This document shows positions 44,541 to 54,397 of a DNA stretch of 64,000 nt, one piece after another. The notes under the pieces were generated by a model. That model worked only from the letters and a program-made list of their open reading frames with translations. It searched no databases and was not told the DNA's origin. This DNA comes from Marinobacter salarius (lineage in GTDB: Bacteria > Pseudomonadota > Gammaproteobacteria > Pseudomonadales > Oleiphilaceae), in contig NZ_CP136693.1 in NCBI RefSeq assembly GCF_032922745.1, positions 868,001 to 932,000 of the forward strand, given 5' to 3'. Every line of letters begins with the position of its first letter. Position 1 is the first letter of the stretch. Position numbers and translations under genes: made by a program.

Positions 44541-45317
44541 ATGTCAACGTTGGTGCTGTCCGCTGTGACAATCGCGGTCTCTTTGCTAGCTTTTCGGGCC
44601 TACCGTCGGGAACGAGAGTCCCGGGCTCTGGTGAATGATTTGTTGGCGCATTTCGCTGCCGGAGATTCGGGGAAAGGTCAGGCATTGCCAGACATGGTCA
44701 GCCAGTTGGCGGAAATCCTTCAGGATAAAATCCGTTCGGCCGGGGCCATTCACACGCTGTCCCGGGAATTGACTGTGTCCACTGGAACCCTCGTATCGGG
44801 ATTCACTACTGTGGTAGGTCACAGTCATCGTCAGTCCTGGCGGGCTCAGAAAGACATTGCCGCGTTTGAAGTAATTGCTGAACAGATCCAGCGGATCGCC
44901 GAATTGGCGGAAGGCAGTGTCGGGGCGATGTCCCGGGTGTGTGCCAACGCCGAAAGCGGCGAGCAAAAAGTCCTTCAGGTTCGGGACCGGGTCACCCACC
45001 TCAAGGCATCGGCTGAAAGATCAGAACGGCAGTTTCAGGAGGTTCAGGAGCAACTCAGTCACATTGGTGGTATCGTGACCCTTATTGAGACGATTTCAAC
45101 TCAGACCAACCTTTTGGCCATGAACGCAACGATTGAAGCCGCCCGAGCTGGTGAGGCTGGGCGTGGTTTTGCCGTGGTTGCTATCGAGGCTCTGCGTGCT
45201 GCCTTGTTCGATTACCGACGCATTCGAAACGAGGTTTTCGCCGGTGTGGAGGCGGGCGAGTTTGCCCGCGTGCGCGAGGTGGGGCCCTTCGTGTTCGGCC
45301 TGCCTATCAAACCGTAG
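44541..45317 (+). pseudogene. Truncated methyl-accepting chemotaxis protein with foreign C-terminus
   Basis: A 258-codon frame. An N-terminal membrane helix (MSTLVLSAVTIAVSLLAFRAYRR) leads directly to part of a cytoplasmic signalling domain. The highly conserved hairpin tip is present (ISTQTNLLAMNATIEAARAG and GRGFAVVA), but the next residues should read roughly DEVRxLA and instead diverge to an unrelated tail ending FGLPIKP. The return half of the signalling coiled coil is missing. It looks like a deletion or fusion at about 45185. Signalling to CheA is unlikely. It is 10 bp after the GlcG-like gene. Confidence 0.75.
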
Positions 45318-45412
45318 AAGAGGCTTGCGAAGCCCTGTTGTCCAGTACCTGACTCTTCCTGTAACGATCTGCCATACCGGTTTTCAGGGTAAGCGAATGG
45401 CTCGGCTAGCTC

Positions 45413-45478
45413 ATACTATAAAGGTATGGAAAAGGCTATTTGATAGTATTGGAAGGTAATTTAATGGGCGATTAACTT
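45413..45478 (+). promoter_or_regulatory. LysR-type operator/promoter B, upstream of the DUF1302 operon
   Basis: A perfect ATAC-N7-GTAT (45413-45427) is followed at the same +22 and +32 offsets by GTAT (45446-45449) and GTAA (45456-45459). A -35-like TTGGAA (45449-45454) is 18 bp from TAACTT (45473-45478). The recognition site centres near -65 of a start at about 45485. Together with copies A and C this points to one LysR regulator. Confidence 0.72.
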
Positions 45479-45549
45479 TGGAGATAGAGGCAGCTTTTTC
45501 AGGACTGTCACACCACAAAAACAAAACCTCTTTATACGAGGAGAATGAA

Positions 45550-47238
45550 ATGGTCGATAAAAACAACCTTCAGCCAACTGGCACAACACACCGAGCCCCG
45601 CGCAGCCTAGGGCCATCGTTTGCCATTGCACTAATCGCGCTATGTGGGCCCGTAGAAGCGATGACAATCGACAGTGGTAATCGCGACATACGTATGAGCT
45701 GGAATAATACGCTCAAATACAGTGCCGCCTGGCGAGTGGAAGATCAGGATCCAAACGTCGCTGACAACAGCATTGGCGTTCAGGCGAACACCAACGATGG
45801 CGATCTGAATTTCGATAAAGGTTTGATATCAAACCGACTGGACCTGCTGTCAGAGTTCAACTTTAACTACAAGCGTCGTTATGGTTTCCGACTGAGTGGC
45901 GCGGCTTGGTATGACTCCGTTTACAACACCGAACACGATAATCCAGGAGCTTTAGGCGGCGCCCTCTATAACCCACGATCCGTGGATACCGATGAGTTCA
46001 CCGATGAGACAGAAGAACTTCACGGGCGGGACGCAGAGCTTCTCGATGCATTTGCTTTTGGTAACTTCTATCTCGGTCGGAAAAGTCTGAACGTTAAGGC
46101 TGGCCGGTTTACTCAGCTCTACGGAGAAAGCCTGTTCTTTGGATCTAACGGCGTGGCTGCCGGGCAGACCTCGTTGGATCTGGTTAAAGCATTGTCTGTA
46201 CCTAACTCCCGGTTCCAGGAAATTCTGCGACCAATAAACCAGTTCTCCGCCCAGCTACAGCTAAGCCCTGAAGTCTCTGTAGGCGCTTATTACCAGTTTG
46301 AGTGGCGAAAAACCCGGTTGCCGGCTTCCGGGAGCTACTTCAGTTTCGCCGACTTTGCGGGTGAAGGTGGCGAGACAATCATTCTAGGCCCCGGACAATC
46401 AGTATTTCGAGGGAGTGATCAGGAGGCCAGCGACAGTGGCCAGTTTGGTGCCCAGATCAAAGTAAAAGTGGGCGACTACGACCTCGGCTTCTACGCGGCT
46501 CAATATCACGACAAGATGCCTCAGTTCTATGTTCGACCTGGCGTGAACGTCCAACCGGGTAGTATTGGCGATTACCTCCTCACCTATGCGGAGGATATTA
46601 AAATGGTAGGCGCCAGCGTGAGCACGCTTATTGGCGAGGCAAACGTCGCGGCAGAAGTTTCATTTCGTGACGATATGCCATTGGTTGCATCGGGAAACAC
46701 CGTAATTTTGCCGGGCAATACGACTGCGGATAATAGTGACAATCCTGCCTATCCGGTTGGTAAAACCTTCCATGCCAATCTCTCGATGATCAATGTTTTT
46801 AACGAGAGTGCGCTCTGGGATGGTGCTTCTTTGTTGGCCGAAATGGCGTTCAACCGTCGGCTGAGTATTTCAGAAAACCCTGATCAGCTGGATCCCAGCG
46901 CCACCCGTGATGCGACCGCTATCCAGTTCCTTTTTACCCCAGAGTACTTCCAAGTTGCCCCTGGGCTAGATCTGAAAACGCCCATTGGTGCCAGCTATGG
47001 AGTTGATGGCCGTTCATCAGTCAACGGTGCGCTCTTTCCGTCTGAGCGCGGTGGAAACCTGAGCTTTGGTATTACGGCCGATTACCAGAGAACCTGGCAG
47101 GCCGGGCTGAGCTACACCCATTACTACGGAGCAGCTGGCTCGATTATCAAATACGACACAGCTGTGCCGGAGCTTTCCTACGAGAACTTTAACGGTGATC
47201 GAGATTTCATCTCTCTCTCTGTTCAACGCACATTCTGA
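45550..47238 (+). CDS. DUF1302 family outer-membrane protein
   Basis: A 562-residue predicted outer-membrane beta-barrel. A long signal region ends CGPVEA, the mature protein has many alternating strands, and the C-terminus is SLSVQRTF with a terminal Phe as in outer-membrane barrels. The DUF1302 family has no firm function but is often encoded with DUF1329, YCF48-like and MMPL proteins near hydrophobic-compound degradation genes, as here. I chose the ATG at 45550, preceded by GAGGAG. It is the first gene downstream of operator B. Confidence 0.87.
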   Translation: MVDKNNLQPTGTTHRAPRSLGPSFAIALIALCGPVEAMTIDSGNRDIRMSWNNTLKYSAAWRVEDQDPNVADNSIGVQANTNDGDLNFDKGLISNRLDLLSEFNFNYKRRYGFRLSGAAWYDSVYNTEHDNPGALGGALYNPRSVDTDEFTDETEELHGRDAELLDAFAFGNFYLGRKSLNVKAGRFTQLYGESLFFGSNGVAAGQTSLDLVKALSVPNSRFQEILRPINQFSAQLQLSPEVSVGAYYQFEWRKTRLPASGSYFSFADFAGEGGETIILGPGQSVFRGSDQEASDSGQFGAQIKVKVGDYDLGFYAAQYHDKMPQFYVRPGVNVQPGSIGDYLLTYAEDIKMVGASVSTLIGEANVAAEVSFRDDMPLVASGNTVILPGNTTADNSDNPAYPVGKTFHANLSMINVFNESALWDGASLLAEMAFNRRLSISENPDQLDPSATRDATAIQFLFTPEYFQVAPGLDLKTPIGASYGVDGRSSVNGALFPSERGGNLSFGITADYQRTWQAGLSYTHYYGAAGSIIKYDTAVPELSYENFNGDRDFISLSVQRTF

Positions 47239-47274
47239 TGATCAGTTACGCGCAGGTGTAACGAGGAGCTTGTC

Positions 47275-48627
47275 ATGAAAAAAAACAACATTGTAAAAGT
47301 CATTGCAGCAACCCTGGCGTTAGGTGCTACAAGCGCATATTCGGCAGTCTCTGCGGAAAAGGCGGAGAGTCTCAAGAATGAGCTAACTCCAGTCGGAGCA
47401 GAGCGTGCGGGCAATGAAGATGGAAGTATTCCCGAATGGACAGGGGGTATCACAGAACCGCTTACCGGGCGTCACATGGGCGATATTCCTGCAGAAATTT
47501 TTGAGGATGAGAAGCCGCTTTATAAAGTCACCAGATCAAACTTGGCCGAGTACGAACATTTGCTTTCCGAAGGCGTTAAAGCACTGCTGGACAAGTATCC
47601 GGATACCTTTTATCTGAATGTTTATCCGACTCATCGTACTGGAGCCCATCCACAGTCGGTTTATGAAAACGCCTACGCCAATGCAACACGTTGTGAAACG
47701 GTTGATGAAGGCTATTCCCTGGAAGGTTGTGCTGGCGGAACCCCCTTTCCAATCCCGCAACGCGGCGTTGAAGTCATGTGGAACTTCTTGTTGAGGACAG
47801 AGGCGCCATCGATCGAGTACACCTTCAGGAACATCGTCGGCAACTCCGATGGCTCTCACACCTTGGCAACCCGGAATGAGATCTCCTTTCAGTATCCGCA
47901 GTTCTATGAGGGCGTTACACCGGAAAGCTGGAGTGGTGAATACGCCATGTTCCGTTTCAACACACTGGCGCCCCCTTTTAAAGCGGGCGAATCTTTGGTG
48001 ATCCGGGACAGCATTGATCAGGACCAGTCCAGGCAGGCCTGGCAATACTTGGTTGGACAGCGGCGGGTTCGGCAGGCACCAACCGTTTCCTACGATACGC
48101 CAGACTTCGTTTCTTCAGGGGCTAACTATTTCGATGAAGTCCAGGGTCTCTTTGGCGCGCTTGATCGCTTTGATTGGAAGCTTGTAGGTAAGCAAGAAAT
48201 GCTTATCCCATACAACAACAATGGTTTCATTGGCGCGAGTCTTGAGGAGGCGTATCTGGATTATCACGCCAATCCGGAGGAGGTCCGCTGGGAGCGTCAT
48301 CGTGTCTGGGAAGTCGAGGCCACTGTTCGTGAAGGTATGCGCCATGCCGTTCCCAAGAGAACTTACTTTCTTGATGAGGACACTTGGCTGATTTCATTGG
48401 TTGATGGTTACGACTCTGAGGGCAACCTCTGGCGAGCGTCGATGACAACACCTTTCGTCGTTCCAACGGTGCCGGCCACGATGCTTAAAACAACACTGGT
48501 ATTTAACCTCCAAGCAAACACTCTGAGCATTATTCAGGCATTGCAGGAAGAGTACCTGGATGTTGTGCCAACCAAACCCGAAACCCACTTTACGGGCGAC
48601 GCCGTTGCCGCTGAAGCCATGCGCTGA
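47275..48627 (+). CDS. DUF1329 family secreted/outer-membrane-associated protein
   Basis: A 450-residue protein with a cleavable signal peptide (MKKNNIVKVIAATLALGATSAYSAVSA). The DUF1329 fold is related to LolA/LolB-like lipid-binding barrels, which suggests a role in moving hydrophobic molecules across the periplasm; that is inference. It follows the DUF1302 gene by 36 bp. A GC-rich hairpin at 48638-48661 follows the stop. Confidence 0.87.
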   Translation: MKKNNIVKVIAATLALGATSAYSAVSAEKAESLKNELTPVGAERAGNEDGSIPEWTGGITEPLTGRHMGDIPAEIFEDEKPLYKVTRSNLAEYEHLLSEGVKALLDKYPDTFYLNVYPTHRTGAHPQSVYENAYANATRCETVDEGYSLEGCAGGTPFPIPQRGVEVMWNFLLRTEAPSIEYTFRNIVGNSDGSHTLATRNEISFQYPQFYEGVTPESWSGEYAMFRFNTLAPPFKAGESLVIRDSIDQDQSRQAWQYLVGQRRVRQAPTVSYDTPDFVSSGANYFDEVQGLFGALDRFDWKLVGKQEMLIPYNNNGFIGASLEEAYLDYHANPEEVRWERHRVWEVEATVREGMRHAVPKRTYFLDEDTWLISLVDGYDSEGNLWRASMTTPFVVPTVPATMLKTTLVFNLQANTLSIIQALQEEYLDVVPTKPETHFTGDAVAAEAMR

Positions 48628-48637
48628 GTCAACGATG

Positions 48638-48661
48638 CAGGCGCCCGCATTTGGGCGCCTG
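48638..48661 (+). terminator. GC-rich hairpin within the envelope operon
   Basis: CAGGCGCCC (48638-48646) pairs perfectly with GGGCGCCTG (48653-48661) around a 6-nt loop. There is no T tract, so this may be an attenuating or mRNA-stabilising structure rather than a true terminator. Confidence 0.5.
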
Positions 48662-48707
48662 AATCAATGCTGCGTATTGTCTGTAGTTGATATCAGGTGA
48701 AATAACA

Positions 48708-49808
48708 ATGAAGACAATAAGTTCACTGATTGCGCGTGCCCGGTTATCGGTGTTGGCAGCACTGTTGCTGGCGGGCGCTCCTCTTCATCTCTCAGCACAG
48801 GATATCAAAGAGGTATTACCTGATCTGACAGAAATGCCTGCGATTCACGTCAAAAATGCTGAGCACTCTGTTCAGCTGGCTGTTGCCAGAGCAGGAGACA
48901 GATTGGTCTCTGTCGGAGAGCAGGGCATCGTCCTGCTGTCTGATGACAACGGGCAAAGCTGGAATCAGGCCCAACGTGTTCCGGTAAGCGTGACACTAAC
49001 GGATGTAGAGTTCGTTTCTGATACAGAAGGCTGGGCCGTGGGTCACTCGGGCGTGGTGTTGCGCACGGACACTGCTGGACAGCAATGGGAAAAAACAATG
49101 ACTGGCCAGGAGGTTGCGGCGACCATCCAGAAGGCGCTTCAGACGTTGCCAGAGACGGAGCCCGGAATCACTGCTTTGAAGCGAAACGCCAGCTATTTGA
49201 CTGGAGACGAGCCGATTCTGGATGTCCATTTTTCGGAAACGGGGCGAGAGGGTTGGCTGCTGGGAGCTTATGGCATTGCTCTCCACAGCAGAGATGCCGG
49301 CCAAACCTGGGAATCTGCGTTTTCGGAAACAGCTAACCCGAACTCCTATCACCTCTATCAATACGTAACTGCTCCGGGAAACAAATCCTTCATCGTTGGG
49401 GAGCGAGGGCTGACTTCCGGTTCCGTTAGTGGATCTGACGGATTTGAGGCATTGCCCATTGATTATCAGGGCACTTTCTTTGGCGGTATCAGCTCTGCGA
49501 ATGGACAGGTCATTCTCTTTGGGTTGCGGGGGACTGTGTGGATTGGTGACAGGGGAGTTTGGTCGAGGATTCCTTCAGGCTCCCAGGCATCATTCAGTGC
49601 CGGAGTTGTAACCCCCAAAGGAATCGTTCTTGGGGATGTGACAGGTCGTTTGTTTCTCAAATCTCCTGAGAGCGAACAGTTTCGAGAGATGGCTCAAGCC
49701 TCGGATGCTGCTATTACCGATCTGATATTAAGTTCTGGCGGTGATTTGGTGATGTCTACTGCCAGAGGACTCAAGCGTCTGGAACTTGATAACACGGAGC
49801 TCAAATAG
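48708..49808 (+). CDS. YCF48-like (BNR-type repeat) periplasmic protein
   Basis: A 366-residue protein with a signal peptide ending LHLSAQ and repeated beta-propeller blades of the YCF48 type, for example VEFVSDTEGWAVGHSGVVLRT and VHFSETGREGWLLGAYGIALHSRDAGQTWE. In plants YCF48 is a photosystem assembly factor; in proteobacteria such proteins accompany MMPL transporters and are of unknown role. I chose the ATG at 48708, seven codons into a longer frame, because AGGTGA precedes it. The MMPL gene begins 4 bp after the stop. Confidence 0.85.
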   Translation: MKTISSLIARARLSVLAALLLAGAPLHLSAQDIKEVLPDLTEMPAIHVKNAEHSVQLAVARAGDRLVSVGEQGIVLLSDDNGQSWNQAQRVPVSVTLTDVEFVSDTEGWAVGHSGVVLRTDTAGQQWEKTMTGQEVAATIQKALQTLPETEPGITALKRNASYLTGDEPILDVHFSETGREGWLLGAYGIALHSRDAGQTWESAFSETANPNSYHLYQYVTAPGNKSFIVGERGLTSGSVSGSDGFEALPIDYQGTFFGGISSANGQVILFGLRGTVWIGDRGVWSRIPSGSQASFSAGVVTPKGIVLGDVTGRLFLKSPESEQFREMAQASDAAITDLILSSGGDLVMSTARGLKRLELDNTELK

Positions 49809-49812
49809 ACTC

Positions 49813-52215
49813 ATGAATATGCCCGCCGACAAGGCTAGTACCGACATCATTTGTCGGCTTGAAGATTTTGACACTCGCTCTGGCACTGTTGTTGAGAGAC
49901 TGCTTTTCAATAACCGGATGCTGGTTGTTTTAATGTGTCTGGCAATTACCGTGTTTCTGGCCTTTCAAGCCCGCGACCTCACTATGAATGCAGCTTTCCA
50001 GAAAATGATTCCAACGAATCATCCCTTCATAGTGAACTATCTGGAAAACCGCAGTGAGTTGGCCGGTAGTGAAAACTCTTTGCGAATCGCAGTTGAGGCG
50101 CCAGAGGGAACGATCTTTGAAAAGGACTACCTCGAAACTCTACGGAAACTGAGTGAGGAAGTCTTTCTCCTCCCCGGCGTCGATCGGCCGTATATGAAGC
50201 ATCTGTGGGCGCCCGCCGTACGCTGGTCTGGTGTAACGGAAGTGGGGCTTGATGGGGGGCCTGTAATACCTTCTGCTTATAATGGAACGGCCGAAAGTAT
50301 TGATCAGGTCCGCCAGAATGTTGAGCGCTCGGGCGAGATTGGACAGCTGGTCGCAGAGGACTACCGATCCTCAGTTATTTTCGTGCCCCTTCAGGAAACC
50401 AATGTGGTCACCGGGGAGACAATCGATTATCACGAGCTTGGCCAACAGTTAGAGGAGTTTAGAGATAGGTACGAGGCACAAGGAGTAAACATACATATCA
50501 CCGGCTTCGCCAAGGTGACTGGCGACCTTATCAGCGGCATGAAACAGGTCCTGATCTTTCTCGCCCTGACGATCGCCATATGCACTTTGGTACTGTTTTT
50601 CTATACCCGATGCTTGCGCAGTACGTTTCTGGTCGTTGGCTGCTCTATGGTGGCAGTCGTGTGGCTGTTGGGCTTGCTCAGTGTCTTGGGCTTTGGTCTG
50701 GATCCCTACTCCATTCTGGTCCCCTTCCTCGTGTTCGCGATTGGCATGAGTCATGGCGCCCAAAAAATGAATGGCATCATGCAAGACATCGGTCGTGGCA
50801 CGCACCGTCTGGTGGCAGCCAGGCATACCTTCAGGCGCCTGTTTATTGCGGGACTTACGGCGCTGGTATCTGATGCTGTTGGCTTCGCGGTTCTGATGGT
50901 TATTGATATCCCGGTTATCCAGGACCTGGCGGTTACCGCGAGTATTGGCGTAGCTGCACTTATATTTACGAACCTTATTCTTTTGCCGATCCTACTCTCC
51001 TATACCGGTGTGAATACGAATGCCGCGGCACGGAGCGTTCAGGCGGATCTTGCAAACCTGAACGACAAGGACCACTCCAAGCACCCAGTCTGGGCGTTCT
51101 TGGACAGGTTTACTGAGCGGAGAGTGGCCGGGGTGACCATATTGGTGTTCGTGTTGCTTGGAGGTATGGGGCTGTTCGTTGGATCCAAGGTGAAGATAGG
51201 CGACACCGGCGTGGGAGCGCCGGAATTTCGGGCCAATTCACAATACAACCTTGATAACAAGTTCATGGTTACCAACTATGCGGCCAGCAGTGATGTGTAT
51301 GTTGTTATGGTCAAGACAGAACAGTATGCATGTGCTCATTACGACACTCTCAGGGTCGTCGATGCGCTTGAGCGTCAGCTGAAGCAGCTTCCAGGCGTTG
51401 AATCCACCCAGTCGCTGGCCGGGCTCGCCAAGGTCGCTAATGTTGGGATGAACGAGGGCAGCATGAAATGGTGGGGTATTCCGAAGTCTCAGGGCATGCT
51501 GAACGCCATCGTTACCCGGGCCCCGAGGGAGATGTTCAACCAGGAATGCGATTTGCTGACTGTGTTCGCATACCTCAAGGATCATAAGGCCGATACCCTG
51601 AATGGCGTGGTGGAGGTAACCGAAGCGTTCTCGAAGAATTACAGCACGGACAAAATCCAGTTTCTCAATGCAGCGGGTAATGCGGGAATAGAAGCGGCCA
51701 CCAACATTGTGGTTGAAAAAGCCAATCTACAGATGCTGGTATTGGTCTACGCTGCGGTTATTCTGTTGGCACTTGTTACTTTCCGTTCCTGGCGCGCGGT
51801 GGTCTGCGCCGTCGTTCCCCTGATGATTACTTCGGCACTGTGTCAGGCGCTGATGGTATGGATGGATATCGGGATCAAAGTCGCTACGTTGCCGGTAATA
51901 GCCCTAGGTGTGGGCATTGGTGTCGATTATGCTTTGTATATCCTTTCGGTTACATTGGCAAGGCTCAAAGCAGGTGAGTCATTGTCTGAAGCCTACTTCG
52001 GCGCCCTACTGTTTACCGGCAAGGTGGTAATTCTCACGGGTGTAACCCTCGGTGTGGCGGTGCTTACCTGGGCGTTCTCTCCTATCAAGTTCCAGGCAGA
52101 CATGGGATTCCTACTGGCCTTTATGTTTATCTGGAATATGTTGGGTGCATTGATACTGCTGCCCGCTCTTGCCCGCTTTTTGTTGGTGCCGAGAGTGAAA
52201 GCGATGACAAGCTGA
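49813..52215 (+). CDS. MMPL/RND-superfamily transporter
   Basis: An 800-residue membrane protein with two similar halves. Each has one helix, a large periplasmic loop and a five-helix sterol-sensing-domain-like block, in the MMPL arrangement. Charged residues in the half-repeat helices (GVGIGVDYALYILS) match proton-relay positions. It probably moves hydrophobic or lipid-like molecules with the three upstream envelope proteins. The start could instead be the ATG at 49786, overlapping the previous gene. Confidence 0.9.
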   Translation: MNMPADKASTDIICRLEDFDTRSGTVVERLLFNNRMLVVLMCLAITVFLAFQARDLTMNAAFQKMIPTNHPFIVNYLENRSELAGSENSLRIAVEAPEGTIFEKDYLETLRKLSEEVFLLPGVDRPYMKHLWAPAVRWSGVTEVGLDGGPVIPSAYNGTAESIDQVRQNVERSGEIGQLVAEDYRSSVIFVPLQETNVVTGETIDYHELGQQLEEFRDRYEAQGVNIHITGFAKVTGDLISGMKQVLIFLALTIAICTLVLFFYTRCLRSTFLVVGCSMVAVVWLLGLLSVLGFGLDPYSILVPFLVFAIGMSHGAQKMNGIMQDIGRGTHRLVAARHTFRRLFIAGLTALVSDAVGFAVLMVIDIPVIQDLAVTASIGVAALIFTNLILLPILLSYTGVNTNAAARSVQADLANLNDKDHSKHPVWAFLDRFTERRVAGVTILVFVLLGGMGLFVGSKVKIGDTGVGAPEFRANSQYNLDNKFMVTNYAASSDVYVVMVKTEQYACAHYDTLRVVDALERQLKQLPGVESTQSLAGLAKVANVGMNEGSMKWWGIPKSQGMLNAIVTRAPREMFNQECDLLTVFAYLKDHKADTLNGVVEVTEAFSKNYSTDKIQFLNAAGNAGIEAATNIVVEKANLQMLVLVYAAVILLALVTFRSWRAVVCAVVPLMITSALCQALMVWMDIGIKVATLPVIALGVGIGVDYALYILSVTLARLKAGESLSEAYFGALLFTGKVVILTGVTLGVAVLTWAFSPIKFQADMGFLLAFMFIWNMLGALILLPALARFLLVPRVKAMTS

Positions 52216-52353
52216 AATTGCCAGTATACATTGGCTTTGTTTCGAAAGGCTGAAGGGAGGTCGGTCGACTATTAGAATAAAACAAGCCCCGCCGGGTCCG
52301 TGAGGAGACAGGGAAGGTGGCGAGGATGAATGCTTGAGTTCCCAGGGGATACC

Positions 52354-54015
52354 ATGCCAGCGCAAAAACTCATGGAGCAGTTCAACCTCCGGTCCCACCT
52401 TCGGTTCAATATTGAAGAAGGCAACATCTGGCTGGATGAGAATCGCATGTTACTGCTACATGCGTCGGCATTGGGTGCCCTGCGAAAAGAACTGATTCAG
52501 TCGCTGGGCATACAGCGTGCGAAGGCGCTGCTATTAAGAATGGGGTTTGAATCTGGACAGCGAGACGCTGAATTAGCTAGGAAGCTTACCGGCTCTGGCG
52601 AACCGTACGATGTGTTCCAGATTGGACCACAGCTACATGCCTTTGAGGGGCTGGTCAAGGCTACCATCACCGAGGCGGAAATCGACTGGGAGCGCGGATC
52701 CTTTTTGGGAGCAGTCGATTGGCAGGGTTCATGGGAGGCGGAGTCTCACATCCAAGCGTTTGGCGTAGGCGATGAAGCCGCATGCTGGACGCTTGCCGGT
52801 TACGCATCAGGTTACGTAACACGGTTCTTTAACCGGTTTGTTGTTTTTCGGGAAGAACAGTGCTTGTGTTGCGGTGATGATAAATGTTCGATTGTCGGCA
52901 AGCCTGCTGAAGAGTGGGAAGATCAGGAATACGTCAAGCTGTTCAAGCCCGACAATATCGATCGCGAAATCCGAGAGCTCCAGGACGAAGTGTCGTCGCT
53001 ACGAGAGACTTTATGCCACCAGCGCGGTAGAGGTGATCTTGTTGGCGAGTCCCAGGCGTTCAGGAACGCCTTCAACCTTCTGGAACGTGCTGCGGACAGC
53101 CCGATTAATGTGCTTCTGCTGGGTGAAACCGGTGTCGGGAAAGAAGTTTTTGCGCACTGGCTGCACAAGCACAGTAGCCGGGCTGAAAATCCTTTTGTTG
53201 CTGTTAATTGTTCCGCCATTCCCCATGATTTGATCGAATCAGAATTATTCGGGGTCCGAAAAGGGGCGTTTACTGGAGCGGAGGAATCACGCCGAGGCCG
53301 GTTCGAACGCGCTGACGGCGGAACCTTATTTCTAGACGAAGTTGGCGATCTGTCGCCATCCGCTCAAGTGAAGTTGCTACGGGCCATCCAGACTGGAGAA
53401 GTCGAACGGTTAGGCGACGACAAAACAATCAAAGTCGATGTACGACTTGTCGCCGCAACTAACGTTAACCTTCAGGAGGCCATCGCTTCGGGCAAGTTCC
53501 GATCTGATCTTTATTATCGCTTGTCGACTTACCCGGTAAAGATACCCCCGTTAAGAGATCGAAAATCCGACATTCCTTTGTTGGCCGACGCGATGATCGC
53601 GAAATACGCTCCGGTATACTCCAAGACGGTCAAAGGCCTTTCTGACAAGGCGGCTCATGGTCTTATGGAATATGACTGGCCAGGAAATGTTCGTGAGCTT
53701 GAAAACCTGATTGAGCGAGGTGTTCTCCTGGTTCCTAACGGCGGGTTTATAGAGTTTGAACATGTCTTCGGTTCCGGACTTGAGTCCCATGATGAGGTGG
53801 CCGTAGGTCAAGAAGGGATCGTCAGTAGTCAGGCCTCGGAACAGGAGGTGCGTCTCGCTGAGAATCTTCTGGAAAACGGATTTGATCTTGGGCGGCACGA
53901 ACTGATGTTGATGGAAATGGCAGTTCATAAAGCAGGTGGCAATCTTACCCACGCAGCGAAGCTGCTTGGCGTATCCCGACGGCAGCTGGCCTACCGATTA
54001 AAAAAACAGCCCTGA
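52354..54015 (+). CDS. dmpR: DmpR/XylR-type sigma-54-dependent activator of phenol catabolism
   Basis: A 553-residue NtrC-family regulator. The N-terminal XylR_N/V4R sensor domain has the zinc-binding ECLCCGDDKC-like cluster (residues about 168-180) that binds phenols in DmpR and MopR, then a coiled linker. The AAA+ domain has Walker A GETGVGKE and the sigma-54 contact loop GAFTGA, and the Fis-type helix-turn-helix is AAKLLGVSRRQLAYRLKK. Phenolic effectors would relieve repression of ATP hydrolysis. It is transcribed toward the phenol hydroxylase operon with a sigma-54 promoter in the gap. Start at 52354 by family. Confidence 0.93.
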   Translation: MPAQKLMEQFNLRSHLRFNIEEGNIWLDENRMLLLHASALGALRKELIQSLGIQRAKALLLRMGFESGQRDAELARKLTGSGEPYDVFQIGPQLHAFEGLVKATITEAEIDWERGSFLGAVDWQGSWEAESHIQAFGVGDEAACWTLAGYASGYVTRFFNRFVVFREEQCLCCGDDKCSIVGKPAEEWEDQEYVKLFKPDNIDREIRELQDEVSSLRETLCHQRGRGDLVGESQAFRNAFNLLERAADSPINVLLLGETGVGKEVFAHWLHKHSSRAENPFVAVNCSAIPHDLIESELFGVRKGAFTGAEESRRGRFERADGGTLFLDEVGDLSPSAQVKLLRAIQTGEVERLGDDKTIKVDVRLVAATNVNLQEAIASGKFRSDLYYRLSTYPVKIPPLRDRKSDIPLLADAMIAKYAPVYSKTVKGLSDKAAHGLMEYDWPGNVRELENLIERGVLLVPNGGFIEFEHVFGSGLESHDEVAVGQEGIVSSQASEQEVRLAENLLENGFDLGRHELMLMEMAVHKAGGNLTHAAKLLGVSRRQLAYRLKKQP

Positions 54016-54285
54016 GAAAGCCCCGGAGAGCTAGAGGCCCCGGGTGTTGGCTCGAAAGTCAGACAGGAGCTTTCTGGGCACATCTTGCGTTTAAATATTC
54101 CGTTCCTCCTGATCCTCCGCATTCTGCTTTTTTCTTTGGATTCACTCCAATCTGTAACAGGTGCTATTGCGTTGAGGCACCGAAATATTCCTATGTCTGA
54201 AAATGCCGGGTTTGGCAGACCTGTTGCCGCTTTTTGGGTTGATTCGACCGTAGAGTATTGGCCTAACCGCTCCGCACGGATCCGG

Positions 54286-54323
54286 CTGTTCAAATTTGTA
54301 AGGCAGACTTGCAAGTTGTTCGA
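54286..54323. promoter_or_regulatory. Possible DmpR upstream activating half-sites
   Basis: CTGTTCAA (54286-54293) and TTGTTCGA (54316-54323) each match the TTGNTCAA half of the DmpR/XylR activating sequence at 7 of 8 positions. They are exactly 30 bp apart and lie about 135 and 105 bp before the predicted start. The other halves of the palindromes are poor. Confidence 0.4.
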
Positions 54324-54397
54324 GAACGTAAGGCAAGACAAACGCTCACCTTCCTGGAGTACGTAATAAATCCATAAAAAACAGTGCCTTGAATACT

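Noticed and set aside
52216..52353. Possible LysR operator copy upstream of dmpR
   Set aside because: No ATAC-N7-GTAT with the +22/+32 half-sites is present; the gap shows only weak sigma-70-like elements.
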